Positions 10,743-22,919 of a DNA stretch of 64,000 bases are shown one piece after another (position 1 is the first letter of the stretch; every line of letters starts with the position of its first letter). The position numbers and the translations under genes are program-made. The DNA is from Sycon ciliatum (lineage: Eukaryota; Porifera; Calcarea; Leucosolenida; Sycettidae): contig NC_088645.1 of NCBI RefSeq assembly GCF_964019385.1, forward strand, positions 5,896,221-5,960,220, given 5' to 3'. The notes below the pieces were generated by a model. That model was given only the letters and a program-made list of their open reading frames with translations, ran no database searches and was not told where the DNA came from.

Positions 10743-13700
10743 ATGATTCGCGTCGCTGCGCTTCTCGTGTGCCTTGCCACGGTGGTGGTTTCTCAACGGC
10801 CAGAACCTTGCGATACTCCGCTGGCCTGGGAAGCACGCGCTTCGGCGTATGACCACGGCGCGGGACAGAACAACCGATTCCGCATCAGCTACGATGCTGT
10901 GAACAAGCGACGTCGTATCCTGGAGGAGATCGACGCGTTCACACCAGGCAGAGAGTAAGTCAGCCGGCTCAGATCAGCCCCTTTTGTAATGAATTGTTGA
11001 TAAGAAAGACGGAAATCTGAGAATCTACATGTAGTCTGTCTTGGCCAAAGAAATCCGACCCGTGTGCTCTTGCTAGAGCAGAGTCAAGGTTCATGCGGCC
11101 CCTGCGGCCGTCGGATTCGATTTTCGAACGTGCATGATGCAATTGAAATGGAAATGCTGCGCTAATTTGGTCTTGGGATCGGATTTCATTGCGCAACACT
11201 AGACTGTAGTGTTGTTGTGGTGCGAGTTGCGTGCATGCCGATGCATCAGAATGTCCTGTTAATTTAAGCAATGATGATGCCAATAGGGCTTGAAAGTGCT
11301 ACGTCACTCCATAGCAATGGCATAGCAACAATTTGAAAAATTCGAAAACTGGATCCACCTGGATCCAGTTTTTGTATGGATCCAAGCACATTTCAAGCGG
11401 TCTCACTCACAGCAAGGTGATGTTGCCAGTGAAACTGACTGATTTGGCTAGTGGGGGCGGGGTGACAACTGGTGGCGAAGTAAAAGTTGCACCTGCATAC
11501 GACATGAGTGGGTTGCTATGCACCCACATACTGAGGCAATAGCAAAGTCACACCTTAGTGGATCCAAAATAGAAATCTGATGTCAATTTACTACTCCCAG
11601 GCCGTTTTTGACGTCATCACTTTCAAGCCCTATCGCCAAGTGATACTACTTGTAGTACTGTGGAAGTGACGCCACTATGTCTTGTCCGAGTTATGCCTTG
11701 TAGGGGCAGTGCTCCGTGCATGTAATGGTACTCCACAGGAGCTCTTGAATATCAAAATTATTGAAAAGTAACACTTGTTGATTTCTCCTCTCTCCACTGG
11801 GGGAATCCCCTAGGAGTACCCACATGTACATTTTGTACATGTACACGATGTACAGGCATGTTCAAGTGTTCATTAGCAGAGATGAGCAAACATACAGAAA
11901 CCATTACGTAATCATGTTCATGTTCATGACATTGTGCAGTTGTACATCATGTGTGTATGGAACTATGGATGCATGGGACAGGTTGTCTTGGACCAGCCTT
12001 TTGTTGTGCATTCACTCAACGTGGTCTCCCCCAACCCACCCACCCCAAACAAACTGGGGGGGGGGGGGGGGGGGCTGTGTGCATCTAACTACATGTATAT
12101 GTACTTACTCTATATTTCTGACCTTAACTAGGCTAAAGTAAAGATTTGTCAACTAAGAGAACGTGAAAGGGGAACTGTTCTTAGACAAATTTCACCATAA
12201 TTTTATTGGACATTCCGATGGTTGCATGGATGCAGTGAACATGATTTCGCTCTTTGACCGCTTTTTGTGGTGAGACTAATCAACAGACCCCTCCCACCGC
12301 TTAGCCGGAGCTGCATCTGCGCCTTGATCCTAGAGGGTGGTGGCGTTCCTGCGGATGAGGAAAACTCGGCGTCCAGCCGAGTCTCACGCGAACCGTGAAG
12401 TTTTTTTGGACATTCCGAGAACACACCTTCTGCCGGAAAGCTGCTCCGAAACTTCCTCGAGCTGGTCCACTCTCCATAGGATGAAGCCATGTGATTGTAT
12501 ACATGTCATGCCCGCCGGAACGGAACGCCGAAGAACGGAGCGCCAAACAACGGAACGCCGAAGAACGGAGCGCCAAAGAACGGAGCGCCAAAGAACGGAG
12601 CGCCAAAGAACGGAGCGCCAAAGAACGGAACGCCGAAGAACGGAGCGCCAAAGAACGGAACGCCAAAGAACGGAACGCCGAAGAACGGAACGCCGAAGAA
12701 CGGAGCGCCAAAGAACGGAGCGCCAAAGAACGGAACGCCGAAGAACGGGGCGCCAAAGAACGGAGCGCCAAAGAACGGAGCGCCAAAGAACGGAACGCCA
12801 AAGAACGGAGCGCCAAAGAACGGAACGCCGAAGAACGGAGCGCCAAAGAACGGAACGCCGAAGAACGGAGCGCCAAAGAACGGAGCACCAAAGAACGGAG
12901 CGCCAAAGAACGGAGCGCCGAAGAACGGAACGCCGAAGAACGGAGCGCCAAAGAACGGAGCGCCAAAGAACGGAGCTCCGAAGAACGGAAATCCGAAGAA
13001 CGGAGCGCCAAATAACGGAGCGCCGAAGAACGGAGCGCCAAAGAACGGAGCGCCGAAAAACGGAGCGCCCAAGAACGGAGCGCCGAAGAACGGAGCGCCG
13101 AAGAGCGGAGCGCCGAAGAACGGAGCGCCGAAGAACGGAGCGCCGAAGAACGGAGCGCCTAAGAACGGAGCGCCTAAGAACGGAGCGCCAAAGAACAGAG
13201 CGCCGAAGAGCGAAGCGCCGAAGAACGGAGCGCCGAAGAACTGAGCGCCAAAGAACGGAGCGCCGAAGAACGGAGCGCCGAAGAACGGAGCGCCGAAGAA
13301 CGGAGCGCCGAAGAACGGAGCACCGAAGAACGGAGCGCCGAAGAACGGAGCGCCGAAGAACGGAGCGCCGAAGAACGAAGCGCCGAAGAACGAAGCGCCG
13401 AAGAACGGAGCGCCAAAGAACGGAGCGCCGAAGAACGGAGCGCCGAAGAACGGAACGCCGAAGAACGGAACGCCGAAGAACGGAACGCCGAAGAACGAAG
13501 CGCCAAAGAACGGAGCGCCAAAGAACGGAACGCCGAAGAACGGGGCGCCAAAGAACGGAGCGCCAAAGAACGGAGCGCCAAAGAACGGAACGCCAAAGAA
13601 CGGAGCGCCAAAGAACGGAACGCCGAAGAACGGAGCGCCAAAGAACGGAACGCCGAAGAACGGAGCGCCAAAGAACGGAGCACCAAAGAACGGAGCGCCA

Positions 13701-14866
13701 AAGACCGGAGCGCCGAAGAACGGAACGCCGAAGAACGGAGCGCCAAAGAACGGAGCGCCAAAGAACGGAGCGCCAAAGAACGGAGCTCCGAAGAACGGAG
13801 CGCCAAATAACGGAGCGCCGAAGAACGGAGCGCCGAAGAACGGAGCGCCGAAGAACGGAGCGCCGAAGAACGGAGCGCCTAAGAACGGAGCACCGAAGAG
13901 CGAAGCGCCGAAGAACGGAGCGCCGAAGAACTGAGCGCCAAAGAACGGAGCGCCGAAGAACGGAGCGCCGAAGAACGGAGCGCCGAAGAACGGAGCGCCG
14001 AAGAACGGAGCGCCGAAGAACGGAGCGCCGAAGAACGGAGCGCCGAAGAACGGAGCGCCGAAGAACGGAGCGCCGAAGAACGGAGCGCCGAAGAACGGGG
14101 CGCCAAAGAACGGAGCGCCGAAGAACGACCAAGCTAGAATTTCGTCAAGCACAGCATACCAATGTATACACGGTGACTCAACTGCCCATAGACTGTAATA
14201 CATGAAAATAAGAACGGTCTAGGCTAGGAGACTGCCCCCCCCCCCCAGTTCTTCGGCGACCGACAGTACTGTAGCGAATAACGGCACTGCCCTCCGATGT
14301 AGTAACCAGTCGACTACTGTCATTATTGTGAATAACAAGAACTCGTGAATAACAAAACTATTTCCCAAGCCCCTTTCCAAGGTCAGTTTTCGTGGGGTTG
14401 ATGGTATTGGGAGTCTAGAGAAGTTGTCTGCGGGATGATTGCTGCAAGAAACTCGGAATCACAATGAATCTGTATGCTCCATTGCTTGATGTGTGTGTGT
14501 GTGGTGAATATGGCGATGGTCTATATCGCTGCTGGACCTCTATGAGAAAAGATAGGTAAACCTAGCTAACGAACGACTCACTATGCAATGCGTTTGTGTA
14601 AACATGTGTGACCGCCGTTCTTGGTGTTCTCTATACGCTCTGCTATAGGTTTTATGAGTACCTGGAGCTAGGCAATGAGCACAAGATCTACATCATTAAC
14701 CAGGCTACACGTCATTGTGAGGTGCGCGAGGATCCCTACTTCCGTATGTACGAGATCCCCAAGAACGCCACGTTTGAGGGAGCCCACACAATCGGCTTTG
14801 GTCTTGACGAGAGCTTCGAGGTCCATGAGTGGTCTGACCGCATTGCTGCCGGACGTAAGCAGAATC

Positions 14867-14907
<41 letters not shown>

Positions 14908-15445
14908 ATTTCATATGTCTTCCCTTTCTTAGCTGTGCTCTTGGGGCTGTGGTCTTTTTGCTTGCTGACAGAAATCGTGTCTCCGACTAGAATTCTTGGT
15001 GTTTTATTCTGTTTGTGACTACACTTTGTTCTTGCACGCTAGTAATCCGTCCGTATTGATACGATTCTCTTGACAATCGGTGCAATTCGTTTGGAGCCAA
15101 CTTACGGCAAAAAGCATTCGGTTGCTATTAATAGCATCCCCTTCTGCAAACCTTGTCTTACAGTTATCATTAAAATTCGTGTGTATGTGTGTGCGTGCGT
15201 GGGCGGGCGTGTGCGTGCGTGCGTGTGTGGGCGTGCATGTGTACATGCATGTACATGTTCTGTTTGGTAGGTTTGACGTGGATTGGTGGGTTCACGGCCC
15301 GTAGCTGTGTCCCAGTCAGCGAGGTCATCTTCAAGACCAACATCACCAACTCCGTCACCAACCATTTCTATGACATCACAGGTAAAGCAGTAAAATAATT
15401 GGAAATACGACATGTTATGATATTTGTGTCTATTGCTGTGCGTGT

Positions 15446-15503
<58 letters not shown>

Positions 15504-16340
15504 TTGCGTGTGCTTGTGTGGGTGGATTTGCGTGTGCTTGTGTGGGTGGATTTGCGTGTGCTTGTGCATGCATGTATGACTGTGTTTGTGCATCTCTATG
15601 TGTGAGTGCGGAGGAGGATGTTCAATGATATGTGTACATGTAGTGTAGGGCATGTGTGTGTGCGTGTGGGGGGGGGGGGGGCGCTGACACGGAAGGGCGC
15701 CGACTCGATTATCCGCTGTTTCGCTACCCGCCCTTCAACCCTGCTCAATGGGCTTGTCCACTGACCTACTCACTGTGAACGTCTCCAGCTCTCAGTGGGG
15801 GGTATGTGAGCCTGTGTCACTTTCAGTATCCTACCGTAGCAAACTGTTCAAACATATGAGCATCTTTTCTTGCTACTGAAACGAAGATCCTCTCAGAGAA
15901 CCGCAAGGCTGTACTCCCTTAGTTTTACACCCTGAATAATGCATCAAACTCTCATTGGTCGGTCGTTATGCAGCCAGAAGTTGGGATGCTGTTGTTCTGC
16001 CAGTGTGATGTCATTATGACATCATTATGACATCATGTCGTCGGTATGATGTTATTATGACGTCACTGTGATGTCACTAAGATGTCATTATGCTGTGAAG
16101 GTGCAGTGGGTGTGGCTCCAAGGGTTGGGTTATGGTGCAGGATTCTAAGTGCTAACTCTCTCTTTTCATCTGACCAGATTTCAATGTACCGAACAAAAGT
16201 ACATGTCCAGTGGCAAGTGTGTGTTTGTCATAATGTAATCTTCTGATATTGTTTTGTTGTTCTGCGTTTCTCATGGTTGTACAGGAGGTATTTCAGACCC
16301 TAACATCTTCATCGTACCCACGGCTTGCAGCCAGCTATAA
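10743..16340 (+). CDS. EPDR1: Ependymin-related secreted protein (EPDR/MERP family), four exons
   Basis: Exons 10743-10954, 14649-14854, 15271-15381 and 16285-16340 join in phase with GT-AG introns to give 194 residues, the family's usual size. The start ATG opens a hydrophobic signal peptide (MIRVAALLVCLATVVVSQ). Exon 1 carries the CxxPxxWEAR...ISYD block typical of the N-terminus. Exon 2 has IDQAT-like IINQATRHC, an NATF N-glycosylation site and the EWSDR motif. Exon 3 has WIGGFT...C and exon 4 ends DPNIFIVPTAC. The spaced cysteines of the family are present. Ependymin-related proteins are secreted, calcium- and lipid-interacting glycoproteins of extracellular or lysosomal compartments; the role in this animal is unknown. 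Intron 1 (3.7 kb) is swollen by a MITE and a minisatellite. A possible extra cassette exon lies at 16178-16216. Confidence 0.9.
11286..11630. mobile_element. 345-bp MITE in intron 1, TA-flanked
   Basis: Inverted ends GGGCTTGAAAGTG...CACTTTCAAGCCC with a TACGTCA/TGACGTCA extension and TA duplicated on each side (11284-11285, 11631-11632). There is no ORF. TA duplication suggests a Tc1/mariner-type source. Confidence 0.75.
12199..12400. repeat. Dispersed repeat, inverted copy at 33150-33310
   Basis: The reverse complement shares blocks such as CGCCACCACCCTCTAGGATC, AAGGCGCAGATGCAGCTCC and ACTGCATCCATG with 33177-33300 at roughly 80 percent identity by eye. Part of it also resembles the 3' portion of the tRNA-derived SINE at 53.5 kb (ACTGCATCC.TG.TACCCTC), so it is probably SINE-related. 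Confidence 0.6.
12516..14128. repeat. 15-bp minisatellite, ~107 copies, in intron 1 of the ependymin-related gene
   Basis: Units of AACGGAGCGCCRAAG with A/G, G/A and occasional CT or AT variants. All six reading frames are open through most of the array, so protein-like translations (RRTER, KNGAP, FFGAP repeats) are artefacts. Variant units recur about 795-810 bp apart (for example GAGCTCC at 12973 and 13783, CCAAATAA at 13008 and 13803), showing an internal block duplication of about 53-54 units. Confidence 0.97.
15455..15500 (+). repeat. (GT)n microsatellites in introns 2-3 of the ependymin-related gene
   Basis: A GT run of about 40 bp here, with a second at 14869-14906 directly after the exon 2 donor and a GT-rich tract at 15180-15245 ahead of exon 3. 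They are intronic and do not touch the splice consensus. Confidence 0.85.
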
Positions 16341-17510
16341 GGCGAGAACTGATGCCGGTGCCATGTATCGGTGCCGTGTGTGTGTGTGTGGTGTGTGTGT
16401 CGGGCCAGCATGGCAGTCGGCGTGGCATGACATCGGGCCACGTGAGCTGCGTCTGGCAACCGTGTGTTCCATGCCTCAACCTGGATGTGAGAATGCTGCT
16501 GTAACTCTGCCATACATGCTCACACCAACATACCAACACACCGACTGTGAACTGCTCATGTTGTTTTATACGCGGTGTTTTGCGATGCGGTCTTTACGCA
16601 CTTCTTGTAAACACCACATTAGTTTTCTTTCTCCGTCTTGTTGTGTTTAGGTGAACTACTTAGTTTTCCTGCCATTGTGCGTCCACCGGTCTTTCTCTTG
16701 CGTTGCTTCTCTAGTACTGAAAAGTATCTTGTAGAATAATGTTTGAAAAAATTTCTCGGGGACAGGAAACTTTTTAGTGACAGAAAAGTAGCCTGTTGGG
16801 ACTCCCCTAGTAAGCTACAAATTTCAAACTCTTCATCACCATCATCAATGGCGACTCAGAGTATTCCAGCACCAGGGTTTTCTGAGTCCTCATTGATGCT
16901 GGTGGTGAAGAATTTGAATTTTGTAGTTTATCTGTTGTTAATAAGTAAAACAATCTAAAGTATTGCATACTGGCCTAGCTCACTGAACAAATTGACGATA
17001 GCCATGGTGGAGAATGGGGCTGTGTCCCCCCCCCCCTACCCCATGCACGCGCACACACACACACACACACACACACGCCTCAGACCTGCCCGTCGCGAAA
17101 GCGATGATAGCGAACAGCTATGTTAGACATAGGAAATTGTGCTGGGATTACACCATTCAACAGCTTGGAAGGCTGATGAATTGACCATCACTAATTTTAG
17201 CCTCGTATCATTCACACATCTGATTGAAGTGGCTTATTCTGGCCAGTGAATTGGGCATATGCGGATAATGCCGGAAGAAAAATTGGCAGAATTCGTTACT
17301 TTTTCTGGTAAGTTTCATGCATGTTTGGTATGTGGATAAAGAAATAGAGCAGAATTCGAGGAATTGCCCACCATAATGTTTGTATGGTTCTGCCAATTTC
17401 ACTGCCGCTTTCGAGCAGAATCTGCCACCTTTTCGAGCATTATCCGCCAATGCCTACAGTGAATCCCTATTTTCATTTTTACCTTTTTTTTTACACACAC
17501 ACACCACACC
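16341..17510. other. Intergenic, no gene recognised
   Basis: Contains a C-run and (AC)n at 17026-17076 and a stretch with inverted GGCAGAAT/ATTCTGCC-type words at 17230-17450 that may be a decayed TIR element. No coding, RNA or clean repeat boundaries were found. Confidence 0.45.
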
Positions 17511-17517
17511 ACATACT

Positions 17518-17582
17518 CTGGCATACACTAGCATACACTGGCATACTCTGGCATGCACTGGCATACACTGGCATACTCTGGC
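17518..17582 (+). repeat. 10-bp minisatellite, left part of split array
   Basis: Units of TGGCATACAC, TGGCATACTC and TGGCATGCAC. The array is interrupted at 17582/17583 by the A/T-rich tail of the LINE and resumes at 19866. Confidence 0.9.
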
Positions 17583-19864
17583 ATTTATTTATTTTATTTA
17601 TTTATTTCTGCACCTCGTGGCATGTCAAGACAGCCAATTGAATTGAGGAGAGGGTGAGACCAACCACGGAAGAAGAGAAAAAAAGAAAATTAAGAGCACG
17701 TACACAAAGTGGGAAGGGATTAGCAACTTACAAAGCAATGGGATGCTCAGCGAGCTATGCAGCGGAAGTGGTGACATTGACTTTGTTTACTGGGAGATAC
17801 TGAAGTGCTGTCTGACGAGGGTACGGAATTTGGGCATATCTGGAGCTTGTCTAACACTGGGAGGCAGTTGGAGCCACGTGGAGTAGGAGGAAAAGAAAGG
17901 GGAATTTACGAATAGGGTAGACCTAGCTAGGGGGAGACGAACGCAGCTTCGGGTGGTGCCACCTGAATTGAACCAATTAAGGGACTGTAAATGAGCAGGG
18001 TGCTGGTCAAGGAAAATTGAATGCGCCAGGGTGCACTTGGAAGCATCAAGGTAATGTTGCAGAGTGGTAGTGGATGCAGCAGCATACAAGTCTAGATTTG
18101 AGGTATAACGATCAGTACGGAATATGATTCGCAGTATACGGCGATGGAGAACTTCTAATTTACCTATGTGGGTTTTGTTAATGGTGGACCAGGCAGGGAA
18201 GCCGTACGTGAAGAGGGGAAGAATGTATGATTTATAAAAATTAATCCGGCAATTTTTGGGCAAATGGGACAAGTGACTTGACATTATGCCGACAGATCGG
18301 CATACTTTGGACGACACATGATCAGCATGGTGAGACCAGGAGAGGGCGGAATCTATGACAATGCCAAGGTGTTTATGGTGGGGCGCTACAGAGATAGGGT
18401 GACCGGGATCATCGGGAAAGTGGAAGATGGGAACTGGATCTGTGGGAGGGGGAAACAGGAGGAGCTCGGTTTTGGTCACATTTGGCTTAAGGTACCAAGT
18501 GCTCATCCAGTGAACAATGTCGTTGATACAGGTCTGAACTTTGGGGTACAGGGTGGCGTGAGATGGGGAGGAAGCAAGGACAGTGGTATCATCTGCAAAC
18601 AAAGAAATATTGGGAATTGAATAGGGGAGGTCATTAACGTATGTGAGGAAGAGCAGGGGACCTAAAATGGAGCCCTGGGGCACTCCGGATGTCACAGACT
18701 CGGGGTCAGATAAGGTTCCATTTACTGTGACGCACTGATTTCGGTCCAAGAGGTAGCTAGTTATCCAGGCGAGTAGGGAGCCGGAGACACCATGGGCACG
18801 AAGTTTGGCGATCAGACCCTTGTGCCACACGGTGTCGAAGGCCTTGGAGAGGTCGAAGAAACAGATGCAGGAGACCTGCCGCTGGTCTTTTAGGGAGCAG
18901 AGGTCTTGGATTATGCGGGATAATTGCAGGGATGTGTTGTCCTTACGACGGAAGCCAGATTGTGCGGGGTGAAGAAGAGGGGAGATATGGTCGTACAAGC
19001 GGTCGTACACTATTCTCTCTAGCAGTTTGGAGACGCAGGACAGGAGGGAGATTGGTCGGTAATTAGACGGGTTGTTCTTATCGCCTTTATTTTTGTACAC
19101 TGGAATGACAGTGGCTGACTTCCATCGTGACGGGAATGTGCCGGAGGAGAGGGAAAGGTTAAAAAGAATGGAGAGTGGGCGGGCAATTGAGTAGCTCATT
19201 TTCCTGAGGATCTCATTGGTGATCCTATCAGCTCCGGGGGATTTGTTCAGAGGCAGTCTTGCAATATACTTGTGAACAGTCGATGAGGTGATGATCAGGG
19301 AGTGCAATGTAGTTGCTGGTGGAGGTAGAGAGGAAATAGTGGGAATAGGAGCATCGGGATCAACCTGTAAGCCAGCACTAACGAAGTGGCGGTTCAATAA
19401 GTTACCAATGGATGCCGGAGAGGTGCTTGTTCGACCATTTGGGCCCACCATCTTCGAAGGTATAACCCGGGCGCTGGTAGGATTTCGCAGTTGACGAATG
19501 AGCACAGGGAGGGATGGGAGGCGAGGGTTTGTGGGAGATATCGTGGCACGGAGGTTGCGGATGTAGCAGCGATGGCAGGATCTGGAAAGGCATTTTACAT
19601 AGTTACGTTGGTGTTTGTATTTGTTGAAATTTGTAGGGGATGGGTATTTCCGGTAGATGCTGTAGAGATCGCTCTTGACTTTAATAGCTGCTTTCAGTGA
19701 TGGAGTCATCCAGGGGCAGGGTTTGTGGCGTGATTTCCGACGAGGAGGTGAGGATCTTCCTATATATAGGTCCAAGGCACCTTCAAGGATGTCAGTCAAT
19801 GCGGAGACAGCCGTGTCGATGCAGTGGGAGGCAAGGACCTGAGACCAGGGTACAGCTGCGAGAA
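17583..19864 (-). mobile_element. 5'-truncated LINE inserted into a 10-bp minisatellite
   Basis: On the minus strand one uninterrupted frame of about 690 codons begins in the endonuclease-RT linker at the array edge and ends with a stop at 17787-17789. Reverse transcriptase motifs are present in order: NYRPISLLSCVSKLLERIV, an SGFRRKDNT region, FFDLSKAFDTVWH (motif A), TSGVPQGSILGPLLF (motif B), LFADDTTV (motif C, catalytic DD) and a C-terminal thumb ending before the SYSTWLQLPPSVR block. These match CR1/L2/Jockey-type LINEs. The 3' UTR is about 200 bp and ends in (AATAA)n. The upstream methionine-rich frame is read-through of the minisatellite and not part of the protein. Absence of stops implies a young copy. 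It lacks the endonuclease, so it is dead on arrival. Confidence 0.92.
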
Positions 19865-19865
19865 A

Positions 19866-21164
19866 ACATACACTGGCATACACTGATATGCACTGGCATA
19901 CACTGGCATACTCTGGCATACTCTGGCATACACTGGCATACACTGGCATACTCTGGCATACTCTGGCATACACTGGCATACACTGGCATGCACTGGCATA
20001 CACTGGCATACACTGGCATACTCTGGCATGCACTGGCATACACTGGCATACTGTGGCATGCACTGGCATACACTGGCATACTCTGGCATACACTGGCATA
20101 CACTGGCATCCTCTGGCATACACTGGCATACTCTGGCATGCACTGGCATACACTGGCATACACTGGCATACTCTGGCATGCACTGGCATACACTGGCATA
20201 CTCTGGCATGCACTGGCATACACTGGCATACACTGGCATACTCTGGCATACACTGGCTTACTCTGGCATGCACTGGCATGCACTGGCACACACTGGCATA
20301 CTCTGGCATGCACTGGCATACACTGGCATACTCTGGCATACTCTGGCATACACTGGCATACACTGGCATGCTCTGGCATGCACTGGCATACACTGGCATA
20401 CACTGGCATACTCTGGCATGCACTGGCATACACTGGCATACACTGGCATACTCTGGCATACACTGGCATACTCTGGCATACTCTGGCATACACTGGCATA
20501 CTCTGGCATACACTGGCATACACTGGCATACTCTGGCATGCACTGGCATACACTGGCATACACTGGCATACTCTGGCATGCACTGGCATACACTGGCATG
20601 CACTGGCATACACTGGCATGCACTGGCAATTGGCATACTCTGGCATGCACTGGCATACACTGGCATACACTGGCATACTCTGGTATACACTGGCTTACTC
20701 TGGCATGCACTGGCATACACTGGCATACACTGGCATACTCTGGCATGCACTGGCATACACTGGCATACTCTGGCATACACTGGCATACTCTGGCATACAC
20801 TGGCATGCACTGACATACTCTGGCATACACTGGCATACTCTGGCATACTCTGGCATACACTGGCATACTCTGGCATGCACTGGCATACTCTGGCATACAC
20901 TGGCATACTCTGGCATGCACTGGCATACACTGGCATACTCTGGCATACACTGGCATACTCTGGCATACACTGGCATGCACTGACATACTCTGGCATACAC
21001 TGGCATACTCTGGCATACACTGGCATACACTGGCATACTCTGGCATGCACTGGCATACTCTGGCATACTCTGGCATACACTGGCATACACTGGCATACAT
21101 TGGCATACACTGGCATACTCTGGCATACACTGGCATGCTCTGGCATACACTGGCGTACACTGGC
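19866..21164 (+). repeat. 10-bp minisatellite, main array (~130 units)
   Basis: TGGCATACAC with TC and GC variants at the last positions, often paired into a 20-bp higher-order unit. Occasional deviations (GGCATCCTC, GGCTTACTC, TTGGCAAT, GACATACTC) recur about 180 bp apart near 20,810 and 20,990, marking local block duplication. Confidence 0.96.
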
Positions 21165-21900
21165 TGCTGGTTACCACCCAGTTCTTTGTTCAGATTTGCT
21201 CTTTCACCAGTGGATTTTTAAAATATTTTACTATCCACGTTTTCCCTACATGACAACATGACTGTTTAGGGTTTATCGGATGTCAGCGGCCGTCGTGAGT
21301 TCCCTTCCAAAACGGATACGATAATTTACTTTTTTTTACATGACTGTTGGGTTTGATTGATTGAGGTGATCACGTGACTGAGCCACTTCAGAAGAATACA
21401 GAATATTCGTTCGTTCGCCAAAGTAAGGGTGCGTTCTTAAATTCTCTAGCTTCTAGGAGCAGAAGAAAAGAGAAGTCGAAGAAACTGGGATTCTTCAAGA
21501 ACGGGTCTCGAAGAATTCGGAGATATTTTGCAGTTGTCAAGCAAAATGAAGCGCCAAAGAGGCCGCGATCTTGAGTGCCGCGAAAATAGTATGCGCTGTG
21601 CGTATGCGAAAAGGGAAATGCGTACACTCATGATCAACACGTGGCTTTTAGCCTAGTTCGCATGCGCTGATCCCAAACCGCGGGATTCTCCAAGTTTCAA
21701 CCACCTCTGAAGCTTGGAGAGCTTGGAGAGCTTTGGAGAGCTTTGGAGAGCCTCTTAAAATTTGGAGAGGATATAAGAACAGCTCTAAAACTTTTCGGAG
21801 AGTCTCCAACTTTTCCGAGAGGATTTAAGAACCCACCCTCATATTCGAGGGAATATTTGTTCGAAGAAAAAAACCATTTGTTGCATCACTGAAAAGGAAA
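21165..21900. other. Intergenic with a LINE 3'-tail remnant
   Basis: 21275-21345 contains TCAGCGGCCGTCGTGAGTTC...GATACGATAATTTACTTT, matching 27125-27192, probably the 3' terminus of a LINE family. 21700-21830 is a purine-rich run of TTGGAGAGC-type words. No gene was recognised. Confidence 0.55.
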
Positions 21901-21916
21901 GAAGAAGAAAAAGAAG

Positions 21917-21989
21917 TGCCGAAACCCGGGATTGAACCAGGGACCTTTAGATCTTCAGTCTAACGCTCTCCCAACTGAGCTATTTCGGC
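21917..21989 (-). tRNA. tRNA-Phe(GAA): tRNA-Phe (anticodon GAA)
   Basis: The minus strand gives a complete 73-nt cloverleaf. The acceptor stem is GCCGAAA/TTTCGGC with discriminator A. The A box is TAGCTCAGTTGGGAG and the B box GGTTCAATCCC. The anticodon stem-loop contains GACTGAAGATC, with anticodon GAA at 21956-21954. There is no intron and CCA is not encoded. A run of five T on the minus strand (plus-strand A at 21908-21912) just downstream is a pol III terminator. Confidence 0.97.
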
Positions 21990-22212
21990 CGTTGTTTTCA
22001 ATGCACTTTCGTGCATAGACAATACTGCCCACCGAGTTCACAAACATCGTGGCACCAAGGCCAATGAAATGCGACTGCACTGATGCCAGCAGGACTCACT
22101 GCAAATAATCGACACGTAGATTCTTACAGGATAGACTAATGCCAGAAGTGGTGATGGTGCTATTATATAACAATATCAATTTTATACTCGGATAATGAGG
22201 CAGTCAATATAT

Positions 22213-22262
22213 TTAAAATGGAAGAAATCACATGGAATACCATGTGATTTCTTCCATTTTAA
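22213..22262. repeat. Perfect 23-bp inverted repeat with AATA loop
   Basis: The left arm 22213-22235 (TTAAAATGGAAGAAATCACA then TGG) and right arm 22240-22262 are exact reverse complements around a 4-nt loop. It could be a tiny foldback element end pair or a transcribed hairpin. Nothing nearby indicates which. Confidence 0.9.
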
Positions 22263-22919
22263 TCACTACATGTATGTGCATGTAGTTTGGGTGAGGCGAA
22301 GTTAGTAACGCCGTATCAGCTTGCCGGTAGTTTTACATATTAGGCCAGTGTGACTACTACTACATACACTTCGGCTTTGGGATGAGGTATTACAATCATA
22401 GGGAAGTTGCCATTTACTGGGGTGTGAGCCCGCCTCTCGCCACCGCAAGTACAGCAGCAACAACAACACCTCTCTTTCTGCAGTGTTCTACTCTTCGTGT
22501 TCGTTCGTGCCTCTTGTAAGCTTTTTCCGTTCTATTAGGAGCAGCTACAAAAGCCGACACTATTCTCCGTGATTTATCCAAAGTTCCACATCAGTGATTA
22601 ATGGGCAAGAAGGTAGAAGGGGATAAAATATATAATAAATTCGACGGGTTCGCGTACCGTGCAGGTCAAGAACAAGGAGTCGTACGTAGAGGGGGATAGC
22701 TAAAGAGAAAAGAGAAAAATCAAAGAGGAGTCCAGATGGAAAAAGGGACAGGAAAGATATGGACACTGAAAGGATCGGTCACGGATTACGGTTAGTTCTC
22801 ACCTTGGATAGGACAATTGTTTAATTGACTGTAAGAAGTAGGTCGTTATTAGATACATGTACAGTCATCTACCATGTACATGTATAATGAGCCGTCTTGC
22901 AAGTTAGTACTGCTCATGT

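Noticed and set aside
12337-14205. A 622-residue RRTER protein and its antisense partners
   Set aside because: All six frames are open because of the 15-bp unit; it lies in an intron of the ependymin-related gene.
16000-16100. Short ATGACATCATT repeats considered as CRE-type regulatory cluster
   Set aside because: Irregular intronic repeats of TGACATCA/TGACGTCA words; too little to call a regulatory element.
20028-20813. CRISPR-like regular repeats (also considered for the 18-bp and 34-bp arrays)
   Set aside because: Contiguous tandem units without unique spacers in a eukaryotic context; minisatellites.
17787-21146. A single 1,119-residue minus-strand protein
   Set aside because: Only the part below about 19,864 is LINE RT; the rest is translated minisatellite.
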